Below are positions 1 through 8,182 of a stretch of 64,000 nucleotides of DNA, piece by piece; the first letter of the stretch is position 1; each line of letters starts with the position of its first letter. The translations under genes and the position numbers were made by a program. The notes beneath the pieces were generated by a model that saw only the letters and a list, made by a program, of their open reading frames with translations, was not told where the DNA came from and did no database searches. The stretch comes from Solimonas sp036405815 (GTDB taxonomy: Bacteria > Pseudomonadota > Gammaproteobacteria > Nevskiales > Nevskiaceae): NCBI GenBank assembly GCA_036405815.1, contig DASWWX010000041.1, positions 11,117 through 75,116 on the forward strand, in the 5' to 3' direction.

Positions 1-1665
1 CGCTCGACCCGGAAACGCCTGGAGGGTTTCGAGTCCCGCCACCAGCAGTTGCTGACCGATACCAACGATGCCGTCGCGCACATCCAGGAGGGCATTCTCT
101 CGGGCGTGAATCCATCGTTCGCCAACCTGCTCGGGTACGACGATGTCGACGAGCTGAACGGCCTCCCGCTAATGGACGTGGTGGCGCAGGACCATACCCC
201 CAAGGTCAAGGAGTATCTGAAGCTGCTGCTCAAGGGCAAACAGGACGGAAAGCCCCTGGAATGCTGCCTGATGCATCGCGACGGTCGCCGCGTCAGCATC
301 AACGCGCGCCTGACCGTCAGCGAAGCCGACGGCGAACCGCTGGTGGAAATGCTGATTCGCTCAGAAGCCAGCAGCAGCGCAGCCACGGCCGTGACCGCAC
401 CGGGCGCCCCCGCCGCCCATGGCCGTATTGCGTACTTCGAGGCGCTGGCCGCCTCGATCGCCGGTGCCAGCCAGCAGAAGGCGCATCGCGCCGCACTGAT
501 TCTCGCCATCGACAACTTCGGCGGCGCCGAGGATCGGCTCGGCCTGCATGACGCGGAACAGGCAGTCGATGCGCTCATGGAGTGGGTTCGCAGCAAGCTG
601 TTGCCGGGCGAGCAGGTCTTCCGCTTTTCCAGTTCAGAGCTGGCGCTGCTGATCGCCCGCCCTGAATCCCAGGAGGTCTCCAAATTCGGGGAAACACTGG
701 TTGCAGAAGCGCCCAAGCAGATCTTCAGCACCGCCAGCCATGAAGCGCATCTGCCGCTGACGGTCACGGCTTATCCTTACAACGGCAGCGAGCAGGCCAG
801 CACCATCACCTCGGAGCTGGTGCGTGAAGCCCGCAAGCTCTCGACCAAGGGCGGCAAGCAGTTCGCCAATCTGGGGCCGACCGCCAAGAGCTCGCAGATC
901 GAGCGCGAGGAGGGCCGCATCGCGGCGCTGGTCAAGAAAGCAATCGAGGACGGGCGACTCAAGCTGGCCTATCAGTCCATCGCCAGCCTGGAAGGCGACA
1001 CCCGTCAGCATTTCGATGTGCTGGTGCGCGTCATCGACGAGGACGGCAAGGAGCTGCATGCCTCCGAGTTCATCCGCTCAGCCGAAAAGCATGGCCTGAT
1101 GATCGCGATTGACCGCTGGGTCACTGCGCGCGCGCTGCGCGTGCAGGCCAAGCGCGATAGCGCGCAGGAAGCTTCAAGCCTGTTCGTCAAGCTCTCCGAA
1201 GACACTCTCAAGGACGCCGAAGCCTTCATTCCCTGGCTGCAGGAGCAGCTCAAGGCCCGCGCCCTGAAGCCCGGCGAAGTCGTGTTCCAGATGCAGGAAG
1301 GCATCATCGAGAAGCACATCCGCAAGGCCAAACTGATCACCAAGGCACTCAGCGATGCCGGCGCCCAGATCGCGATCGAACATTTTGGCACCGGCACCAA
1401 CTCCGAGCAGATGATGGAACATCTGCCGATGCAGTTCGTGAAGTTCCACTACAACTTCACCAAAAACTTCAACGACAAGGACATGCAGAAGAAGATGACG
1501 ACCTTGATGGAAGTCGCCAAGAACAAGCGCATCAAGGTGATCGTCTCTCACGTCGAGGACGCCAACGTCATGGCGCGGCTGTGGCAGATGGGCGTCAATT
1601 TCATCCAGGGCTACCACGTGCAGGAGCCGGAAGTGGTGCTGCTGTCGGCTGAAGTCGGACGCTGA
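1..1665 (+). CDS. FimX-like c-di-GMP signalling protein with degenerate GGDEF and EAL domains (5' truncated by window)
   Basis: The reading frame is open from base 1, so the N-terminus, probably a receiver-like domain, lies outside the window; the TTG at 49 is not a convincing start. Visible order: PAS domain (first ~120 residues), GGDEF-like domain, EAL-like domain to the C-terminus. GGDEF is replaced by SSSEL. The EAL motif reads DVLVR, the usual DDFGTG is EHFGTG, and the KxD and EGVE positions read KFH and SHVE, so metal and catalytic residues are lost, while QGYxxxxP near the end is kept. Degenerate PAS-GGDEF-EAL proteins of this kind (FimX) bind c-di-GMP without hydrolysing it and control type IV pilus assembly at the cell pole. 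Assignment to FimX rests on this architecture; another catalytically dead EAL receptor is possible. Confidence 0.75.
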   Translation, partial: RSTRKRLEGFESRHQQLLTDTNDAVAHIQEGILSGVNPSFANLLGYDDVDELNGLPLMDVVAQDHTPKVKEYLKLLLKGKQDGKPLECCLMHRDGRRVSINARLTVSEADGEPLVEMLIRSEASSSAATAVTAPGAPAAHGRIAYFEALAASIAGASQQKAHRAALILAIDNFGGAEDRLGLHDAEQAVDALMEWVRSKLLPGEQVFRFSSSELALLIARPESQEVSKFGETLVAEAPKQIFSTASHEAHLPLTVTAYPYNGSEQASTITSELVREARKLSTKGGKQFANLGPTAKSSQIEREEGRIAALVKKAIEDGRLKLAYQSIASLEGDTRQHFDVLVRVIDEDGKELHASEFIRSAEKHGLMIAIDRWVTARALRVQAKRDSAQEASSLFVKLSEDTLKDAEAFIPWLQEQLKARALKPGEVVFQMQEGIIEKHIRKAKLITKALSDAGAQIAIEHFGTGTNSEQMMEHLPMQFVKFHYNFTKNFNDKDMQKKMTTLMEVAKNKRIKVIVSHVEDANVMARLWQMGVNFIQGYHVQEPEVVLLSAEVGR

Positions 1666-1684
1666 GCACGCGCGGTAACGAAAC

Positions 1685-1714
1685 AAAAAAGGCGGCCCGA
1701 CGGCCGCCTTTTTT
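1685..1714. terminator. Bidirectional rho-independent terminator
   Basis: A 7-bp stem (GGCGGCC / GGCCGCC) with a CGAC loop is flanked by an A-run on one side and a T-run on the other. It lies between two convergent genes and can end transcripts from both. Confidence 0.85.
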
Positions 1715-1731
1715 GTGACTCGGAAAGCGCG

Positions 1732-2595
1732 TTACTGCACCACACCGCTCTGCTGCAGACGCTCGATGCGCAGCTCCAGCGGCGGATGGGTCGAGAACAG
1801 CTTGGCAACGCCGCCGCTGATGCCGAAAGCCGACATCTGCTCCGGCAACGTCGATTGGCCATGAGCCGCCTTGAGGCGCTCGAGCGCAGCGATCATCTTG
1901 CGACGACCGGCCAGATGGGCACCCGCCGCATCGGCGCGGAACTCGCGGTGGCGCGAGAACCAGGCGGCAACCATCTGCGCCAGGAAGCCCAGCACGATCT
2001 GCAGCACGATCACCGTCAGGAAGTAGCCCGGACCGCTGCCGGAGCTGCCATCACGCTTGAACAGCGCCTGGTCGACGACCGCCCCGATCACGCGCGACAG
2101 GTAGATCACGAAGGTATTGAGCACGCCCTGGATCAGCGCCATCGACACCATGTCGCCGTTGGCGACGTGGCCGATCTCGTGGCCGAGTACGGCCTCGACC
2201 TCGTCCTGCTTCATGTGCCGCAGCAGGCCGGTGGACACGGCGACCAGCGCGTTGTTCTTGTTCATGCCGGTGGCAAAGGCATTCGGCTCCGGCGCGTCGT
2301 AGACCGCGACCTCCGGCATGCCGATGCCAGCCGCCCGTGCCTGACGCTCGACGGTCTGCATCAGCCACATTTCGGCCGAGTTCTTGGGCTGAGTGATGAC
2401 CTGCGCGCCGGTCATGCGCTTGGCCGACCACTTGGACATCGCCAGCGAAATGAAGGAACCGACGAAGCCCATGATCGCCGCCATCACGATCAGCGGCACC
2501 TGCTGGCCGCCACCGATGCCGAGCAGGGTCGTGATCAAGGTCAGCACCGCGATCACGGCGATATTGGTCAGGGCGAGATAGAAAAACGCACGCAT
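1732..2595 (-). CDS. htpX: Protease HtpX, membrane zinc metalloprotease (M48)
   Basis: 287 residues, the normal length for HtpX. Two membrane segments lie near the N-terminus (about 4-26 and 33-53). The zinc site HEIGH is at residues 139-143, and a later REFRAD segment (Glu about 218) supplies the third ligand; two further hydrophobic stretches lie between them. HtpX is an inner-membrane endopeptidase that cuts misfolded membrane proteins alongside FtsH and is often under Cpx or heat control, though no such site is visible here. The gene stands alone, converging on the FimX-like gene across a shared terminator. The ATG start leads directly into the first membrane helix. Confidence 0.95.
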   Translation of the reverse strand: MRAFFYLALTNIAVIAVLTLITTLLGIGGGQQVPLIVMAAIMGFVGSFISLAMSKWSAKRMTGAQVITQPKNSAEMWLMQTVERQARAAGIGMPEVAVYDAPEPNAFATGMNKNNALVAVSTGLLRHMKQDEVEAVLGHEIGHVANGDMVSMALIQGVLNTFVIYLSRVIGAVVDQALFKRDGSSGSGPGYFLTVIVLQIVLGFLAQMVAAWFSRHREFRADAAGAHLAGRRKMIAALERLKAAHGQSTLPEQMSAFGISGGVAKLFSTHPPLELRIERLQQSGVVQ

Positions 2596-2653
2596 GAAAG
2601 GACTGCCTCTATGGGGTATCCGACATCACTATCTGGGGACTGGGACCGCAAAC

Positions 2654-4891
2654 TCAAGCGGAAGGTTTCCCGCCCTCGGCCTGCATGCTATCGACACGCT
2701 GGAAGCCGCGCGGCAGGTGGCTACCGCGGCTGGCACGGGCACCGCCGTAACCCTCGAGATCGGACGGCTTGAGTGTCAGCGTGCGCTTGCCGCAGACCAG
2801 CGTCAGGCTGGCGCCGGCCGGCAGCACGGTGGTGGCCAGAATGCGGTCTTCGCCCTTGAGCGCGATCAGCTTGTTGCCCTTGCCCTTGGCCAGTTCCGGC
2901 AGTTCCGAGAGCGGGAACACCAGCAGGCGGCCTTCGGCGGTGGCCAGCGCGTAGCGGTCCTGCCCCGGGTTGAAGGTGCGCACCGGCGGCAGCACGCTGG
3001 CGCCATCGGCCACCGAGACCACGGCCTTGCCGACGCGGCGGTTGGATTCCAGGTCGCCCAATTTGGCGATGAACCCATAGCCCTCGTCGCTGCCGAGCAC
3101 CAGCGTCTCGCCCGCATCGCCCATCATCAGGCCGACGATGCGGCCGCCGTCCTGGATGTCGAGCTTGGTCGTCACCGGCTCGCCCTGCGAACGCGCCGAC
3201 GGCAGCTCGCGCGGGTTCAGCGTGTAGCTGCGACCGCGATGGTCGAGCAGCACCAGCAGCTGGTTGGTCTTGCCCTGCACCGCCGTGAGGTACTCGTCGC
3301 CAGCCTTGTAGCTGAGCGTGGTCGGGTCGAGCTCGTGGCCCTTGCCGGCACGGATCCAGCCGGCCTTCGACAGCACGACGGTGACCGGTTCGGCCGGGAT
3401 GATCTCGGTGGCTTCCAGCGCGGCGGCCGGCGGGCGCGCGTTGATCGGGCAGCGGCGCTCGTCGCCGTACTTCTTGGCGTCTTCCTTCAGCTCCTCGCCG
3501 ATCAGCTTCTTCAGCTTGTCGTCGTCGCCGAGCAGTTCTTCGAGCTTGGCGCGCTCGGCCGCGAGTTCGGCCTGCTCGCCCTTGATCTTGATCTCCTCGA
3601 TCTTCTGCAGGTGACGCAGCTTGAGGTCGAGGATGTAGTCGGCCTGGACTTCCGTCAGCGCGAAGGCCGTCATCAGCTTGGCCTTCGGATCGTCCGCGGT
3701 GCGGATGATGTGAATGACCTCGTCGATGTTCAGGTAGGCGATCAGCAGGCCTTCGAGCAGGTGCAGGCGCTCGTTGACCTTGTTCAGCCGGTGATTGAGT
3801 CGCTTCGTCACCGTCTCGAAGCGGTACTGCAGCCACTCGTTGAGGATGTCCTTGAGGTTCTTGACCTTGGGCCGGCCGTCGAGGCCGATCATGTTGAGAT
3901 TGACGCGGTAGCTGCGCTCGAGGTCCGTCGTCGCAAACAGGTGCGCCATCAGCGCATCGGTGTCGACGCGGTTGGAGCGCGGCACGATGACCAGGCGCGT
4001 CGGATTCTCGTGATCGGATTCGTCGCGCAGATCCTCGACCAGCGGCAGCTTCTTCGCACGCATCTGGTCGGCGATCTGCTCCAGCACCTTGGCCGGCGAC
4101 ACCTGGAACGGCAGGTGCGTGACGATGACGTTGCCGTCCTCGTCGCGCTCCCAGCGTGCGCGGGCGCGCACCTGGCCGTTGCCGGTCTGGTAGATCTTCA
4201 GCAGGTCGTGCGGCTCGGAGACGATCTCGCAGGACGTCGGGAAGTCCGGACCCGGCACGAACTCGCAGAGCTTCTCGACGTGCGCGTTCGGATGCTTGAG
4301 CAGATGCAGACAGGCCTGCACCAGCTCGCGCAGGTTGTGCGGCGGGATGTCGGTGGCCATGCCGACCGCGATGCCGGTGGTGCCATTGACCAGGATGTTC
4401 GGCAGGCGTGCCGGCAGCAGGCGCGGCTCGTCGAGCGTGCCGTCGAAGTTCGGCGCCCACTCGACCGTGCCCTGCTCCAGCTCACCCAGCAAGGTCGCCG
4501 CGTACGGCGTCAGCCGCGACTCGGTGTAGCGCATCGCCGCGAACGACTTCGGGTCGTCCGGCGAACCCCAATTGCCCTGGCCATCGACCAGCGGATAGCG
4601 ATAGTTGAACGGCTGCGCCATCGTGACCATGGCTTCGTAGCAAGCCGAGTCACCGTGCGGGTGGAACTTGCCGATCACGTCACCGACGGTGCGCGCCGAC
4701 TTCTTATGCTTCTGGCCCGCGCTCAGTCCGAGTTCGGACATCGCGTAGATGATGCGGCGCTGCACCGGCTTGAGGCCGTCGGCGATGTTGGGCAGCGCGC
4801 GGTCCAGCACCACGTACATCGAGTAGTCGAGGTAGGCCTTTTCCGCAAAGACGCGCAGCGGCAGGCGTTCGGTTTCGATCAGATCCGTCAT
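2654..4891 (-). CDS. parC: DNA topoisomerase IV subunit A
   Basis: 745 residues, matching ParC rather than the longer GyrA. The N-terminal breakage-reunion domain carries the catalytic tyrosine in AAMRYTESRL (Tyr122) and the quinolone-determining segment HPHGDSACYEA with a serine at 82, the usual sensitive residue. The C-terminal part is a shortened beta-pinwheel without a GyrA box. ParC with ParE decatenates daughter chromosomes. The gene starts 8 bases after parE ends, so the two are almost certainly co-transcribed. A very long open frame on the opposite strand is only a GC-rich shadow. Confidence 0.97.
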   Translation of the reverse strand: MTDLIETERLPLRVFAEKAYLDYSMYVVLDRALPNIADGLKPVQRRIIYAMSELGLSAGQKHKKSARTVGDVIGKFHPHGDSACYEAMVTMAQPFNYRYPLVDGQGNWGSPDDPKSFAAMRYTESRLTPYAATLLGELEQGTVEWAPNFDGTLDEPRLLPARLPNILVNGTTGIAVGMATDIPPHNLRELVQACLHLLKHPNAHVEKLCEFVPGPDFPTSCEIVSEPHDLLKIYQTGNGQVRARARWERDEDGNVIVTHLPFQVSPAKVLEQIADQMRAKKLPLVEDLRDESDHENPTRLVIVPRSNRVDTDALMAHLFATTDLERSYRVNLNMIGLDGRPKVKNLKDILNEWLQYRFETVTKRLNHRLNKVNERLHLLEGLLIAYLNIDEVIHIIRTADDPKAKLMTAFALTEVQADYILDLKLRHLQKIEEIKIKGEQAELAAERAKLEELLGDDDKLKKLIGEELKEDAKKYGDERRCPINARPPAAALEATEIIPAEPVTVVLSKAGWIRAGKGHELDPTTLSYKAGDEYLTAVQGKTNQLLVLLDHRGRSYTLNPRELPSARSQGEPVTTKLDIQDGGRIVGLMMGDAGETLVLGSDEGYGFIAKLGDLESNRRVGKAVVSVADGASVLPPVRTFNPGQDRYALATAEGRLLVFPLSELPELAKGKGNKLIALKGEDRILATTVLPAGASLTLVCGKRTLTLKPSDLEGYGGARASRGSHLPRGFQRVDSMQAEGGKPSA

Positions 4892-4899
4892 GTTCTATC

Positions 4900-6810
4900 T
4901 CAGACTTCCGCGCGATTGCCTTCGCGCTCGAGCCAATCCTTTCTATCGCCGGCGCGCTTCTTCGCCAGCAGCATGTCCATCACCTGCTCGGCCGGGGTTT
5001 CGTCCAGGCCCAGTTGCACGAGGCGACGCGTATCGCGCGACATCGTGGTCTCGCGCAGTTGCAGCGGGTTCATCTCGCCCAGGCCCTTGAAGCGCGTGAC
5101 CTGGATCTTCGACTTGTTGCCTTCCGCGCTGAGGCGGTCGAGCACGCCCTGCTTCTCCGCCTCGTCGAGCGCGTAGTAGACCTGCTTGCCGGCGTCGATG
5201 CGGAACAGCGGCGGCATCGCGATGTACACGTTGCCGGCCTCGACCAGCGGGCGGTAGTGCTTCAGGAACAGCGCGCACAGCAGGGTCGCGATGTGCAAGC
5301 CGTCGGAGTCGGCGTCGGCGAGCACGCAGATCTTGCCGTAGCGCAGCGTGGAGATGTCCGCACTGCCGGGATCGACGCCGATCGCCACGGAGATGTCGTG
5401 GATTTCCTGCGAGCCCAGGGCTTCGTTGGAATCGACTTCCCAGGTGTTCAGAATCTTGCCGCGCAGCGGCATGATCGCCTGGTACTCGCGATCGCGCGCC
5501 TGCTTGGCGCTTCCACCGGCCGAATCGCCTTCGACCAGGAACAGTTCAGTGATCGCCGGATCGGAGGACACGCAGTCGGCGAGCTTGCCCGGCAGCGCCG
5601 GACCGCTGGTCACCTTCTTGCGCACCACCTGCTTGGCGAGCTTGAGGCGCGCGTTGGCGTTGGCGATGACCAGCTGCGCGATCTGCTCGCCGGCCTCGGT
5701 GTGCTGGTTCAGCCACAGGCTGAAGGAGTCGTGGACCACGCCCTGCACGAAGGCCGCGGTCTCGCGCGACGACAAGCGCTCCTTGGTCTGTCCGGCGAAC
5801 TGCGGGTCCTGCATCTTCACGCTGAGCACGTAGGCGCAGTTCTGCCACACGTCTTCCGGCGTCAGCTTGAGACCGCGCGGCAGCAGGTTGCGGAACTCGC
5901 AGAACTCGCGGATCGCCTCGGTCAGGCCGGTGCGCAGTCCATTGACGTGCGTACCGCCCTGCGCAGTCGGAATCAGGTTGACGTAGCTCTCGGCGACGGG
6001 CTCGACGCGACCCCCAAATCCAGGTGCATCCTGGTTGATCCAGACCAGCGCCCACTCGGCCTCTTCACGCGCCGCCTTGAACTGGCCGATGAAAGGCTCG
6101 GCCGGCAGCGTCTCGGCGCCCTGCAGCGCGTCCTTCAGGTAATCCGGCAGGCCGTTCTCGTACTGCCAGACCACCTCTTCCTTGTTGATCTGGTCCTTGA
6201 GCGTGACCTTCAGGTTGGGGCACAGCACCGCCTTGGCGCGCAGCACCTGCTTCAGACGCGGGATCGAGAACTTGGGGCTGTCGAAGTACTTGGGGTCGGC
6301 CCAGAAACGCACGGTCGTGCCGGTGCGGTTCTTCGGCACCGTGCCGATCTCCTTCAGCGGCTTGGACCGCTCGCCGTCCTTGAACTCGATCTGGTACTCG
6401 GCGCCGCCGCGGCAGACGCGCACTTCCAGCTTGGTCGACAGCGCGTTGACGACGGACACGCCAACGCCGTGCAGGCCGCCAGAGAACTGGTACTGCTTGT
6501 TGGAGAACTTGGCGCCCGAATGCAGCTTGGTCAGGATCAGTTCGACACCGGTGACCTTGTGCACCGGATGCACGTCCACCGGCATGCCACGGCCGTTGTC
6601 GGCCACTTCCAGCGAGCCGTCCTCGTGGACGGTCACGGTCACTGCATCGCAGTGCCCGGCCAAAGCCTCGTCCACCGCGTTGTCGATGACTTCCTGGGCC
6701 AGGTGGTTGGGGCGGCTGGTCTCGGTGTACATGCCCGGGCGCTTGCGCACCGGGTCCAGGCCCTGCAGAACTTCGATTGCTTCGGCGCTGTAATTGCTTG
6801 CGGCTGCCAT
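4900..6810 (-). CDS. parE: DNA topoisomerase IV subunit B
   Basis: 636 residues, typical of ParE and much shorter than enterobacterial GyrB. The GHKL ATPase site shows EVIDNAVDEA (about 40-49) and GGLHGVGVSVVNALS. The TOPRIM domain has LVEGDSAGGSAKQ and the metal-binding DADSDG. First gene of parE-parC, divergent from xseB. No clear Shine-Dalgarno precedes the ATG, but the start MAAASNYSAEAIEVL fits the family. The ATPase subunit provides ATP-driven strand passage for the A2B2 enzyme. Confidence 0.97.
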   Translation of the reverse strand: MAAASNYSAEAIEVLQGLDPVRKRPGMYTETSRPNHLAQEVIDNAVDEALAGHCDAVTVTVHEDGSLEVADNGRGMPVDVHPVHKVTGVELILTKLHSGAKFSNKQYQFSGGLHGVGVSVVNALSTKLEVRVCRGGAEYQIEFKDGERSKPLKEIGTVPKNRTGTTVRFWADPKYFDSPKFSIPRLKQVLRAKAVLCPNLKVTLKDQINKEEVVWQYENGLPDYLKDALQGAETLPAEPFIGQFKAAREEAEWALVWINQDAPGFGGRVEPVAESYVNLIPTAQGGTHVNGLRTGLTEAIREFCEFRNLLPRGLKLTPEDVWQNCAYVLSVKMQDPQFAGQTKERLSSRETAAFVQGVVHDSFSLWLNQHTEAGEQIAQLVIANANARLKLAKQVVRKKVTSGPALPGKLADCVSSDPAITELFLVEGDSAGGSAKQARDREYQAIMPLRGKILNTWEVDSNEALGSQEIHDISVAIGVDPGSADISTLRYGKICVLADADSDGLHIATLLCALFLKHYRPLVEAGNVYIAMPPLFRIDAGKQVYYALDEAEKQGVLDRLSAEGNKSKIQVTRFKGLGEMNPLQLRETTMSRDTRRLVQLGLDETPAEQVMDMLLAKKRAGDRKDWLEREGNRAEV

Positions 6811-6961
6811 GAGAGGGGTCGTTTAAGAGCGCGGCGACCTTAACGGAAAGGCTCCGGACCGGGCAACCGGGCTAAACTGCGCCGGTTTGCGGTCCGGAAT
6901 GCCGAGTTTCCGTCGCCGATGGCAACATTATTCTACATTTCGTCACTCCAAGGACCGCATC

Positions 6962-7195
6962 ATGGCCCGTAAAGCGGAAACCTCCGAAGCCGATCCGGTC
7001 GGACGCTTCGAGGAGGCGATGACCGAGCTCGAAGACATCGTGCGGCGCCTGGAAGCCGGCGAGCTGCGACTGGAGGAGTCGCTGAAACTGTTCGAACGCG
7101 GCACCGACCTGACCCGCCATTGCCGCCAGGCCCTCGACAGCGCCGAACTCAAGGTCAAGAACCTGCTCGACAAGCCGGCAGATCCCGAGGCCTGA
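6962..7195 (+). CDS. xseB: Exodeoxyribonuclease VII small subunit
   Basis: 77 residues when started at MARKAETSE, which an AGGA ribosome site precedes; an in-frame upstream extension exists but lacks conservation-like features. The protein shows the XseB helical core FEEAMTELEDIVRRLEAG followed by LEESLKLFERGTDLTRHCR. XseB binds several copies to XseA to form the single-strand exonuclease VII used in repair. First gene of xseB-ispA, overlapping ispA by one base (TGATG), an arrangement shared with many gammaproteobacteria. xseA is not in the window. Confidence 0.95.
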   Translation: MARKAETSEADPVGRFEEAMTELEDIVRRLEAGELRLEESLKLFERGTDLTRHCRQALDSAELKVKNLLDKPADPEA

Positions 7196-8091
7196 TGAGC
7201 GCCACCGGCTTCGAATCGCGCATCGAGACCTATCGACAGCGCCTGCAGGATCACCTCTCGCGCTGGCTGCCGCCCGCCGACCAATACCCGGCGCGCCTGC
7301 ATGAAGCGATGCGCTACGCCAGCGAGGGCGGCAAGCGGCTGCGCCCGCTGCTGGTCTACGCCGCCGGCGAGGTGCTGGGATTGCCGGCGCGCGCGCTGGA
7401 TGCACCGGCCAGCGCGGTCGAACTGATCCACGTCTATTCGCTGGTCCACGACGACCTGCCGGCGATGGACGACGACGACCTGCGTCGCGGCCGGCCCACG
7501 GTCCACAAGGCCTACGACGAGGTGCTGGCCATCCTGGTCGGCGATGGTCTGCAGGCCTTGGCATTCCAGGTGCTGGCGCAGGGCGAGCAGTCGGATCTGC
7601 GCGCCGAACAACGCCTGAAGATGATTGAAGTGCTGGCCGAGGCCGCGGGCAGCCGTGGCATGGTCGGCGGCCAGGCCGTCGATCTGGCGTCGACCCATCA
7701 GCAACTGACGCTGCCCGAACTCGAAGCCCTGCACATCCACAAGACCGGCGCGCTGATCCGTGCCTGCCTGCGCATGGCCGCCTACGCGAAATCGCCGCTG
7801 GACGGCGGCCATCTGGACGCCCTGGACCGCTACGGCAAGTGCATCGGCCTCGCCTTCCAGATCCAGGACGACATCCTCGATATCGAGTCCAACAGCGCCA
7901 CGCTCGGCAAGACCGTCGGCAAGGACGAGGCCAGCCACAAGTCCACGTACCCGTCGGTCATGGGGCTGTCGGCCGCGAAGCTGCGCGCCACCGAACTATT
8001 CGACGGGGCCCGCGCGGCGCTCGCGCCCTTCGGCGCCGACGCCGAGCCGCTGCTGTGGCTGGCGCGACACATCCAGGGCCGCCAGCACTAG
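7195..8091 (+). CDS. ispA: Farnesyl diphosphate synthase (polyprenyl synthetase)
   Basis: 298 residues from the ATG overlapping the xseB stop. The first aspartate-rich motif is DDLPAMD at 86-92, followed by LRRGRPT; the second is QDDILD around 224-229. It condenses isopentenyl diphosphate with dimethylallyl and geranyl diphosphates to give farnesyl diphosphate for quinone and undecaprenyl synthesis. The position of the first motif, with HDDLPAMDDDD, is typical of short-chain bacterial FPP synthases. Lies between xseB and dxs, so both ends of the early isoprenoid route are clustered. Confidence 0.95.
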   Translation: MSATGFESRIETYRQRLQDHLSRWLPPADQYPARLHEAMRYASEGGKRLRPLLVYAAGEVLGLPARALDAPASAVELIHVYSLVHDDLPAMDDDDLRRGRPTVHKAYDEVLAILVGDGLQALAFQVLAQGEQSDLRAEQRLKMIEVLAEAAGSRGMVGGQAVDLASTHQQLTLPELEALHIHKTGALIRACLRMAAYAKSPLDGGHLDALDRYGKCIGLAFQIQDDILDIESNSATLGKTVGKDEASHKSTYPSVMGLSAAKLRATELFDGARAALAPFGADAEPLLWLARHIQGRQH

Positions 8092-8092
8092 A

Positions 8093-8121
8093 TTGCTGCG
8101 CCGCAGCATTGACCCGATAAT
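8093..8121 (+). promoter_or_regulatory. Candidate sigma70 promoter for dxs
   Basis: TTGCTG and GATAAT are separated by 17 bases in the gap after ispA. The -10 matches the consensus at five of six positions, the -35 at three. A start near 8128 would give a leader of about 55 bases. A second box, CATAAT at 8171, sits too near the dxs ATG unless a leaderless message is made. Confidence 0.4.
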
Positions 8122-8182
8122 GACCGCGTTCCGAAGGCTGGATTGCACCAATTCTGCGCAGTGAGTCCGTCATAATTCCGAC

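Noticed and set aside
2594..5176. 860-codon open frame opposite parC
   Set aside because: Antisense shadow of a GC-rich gene; the protein has no domain-like features.
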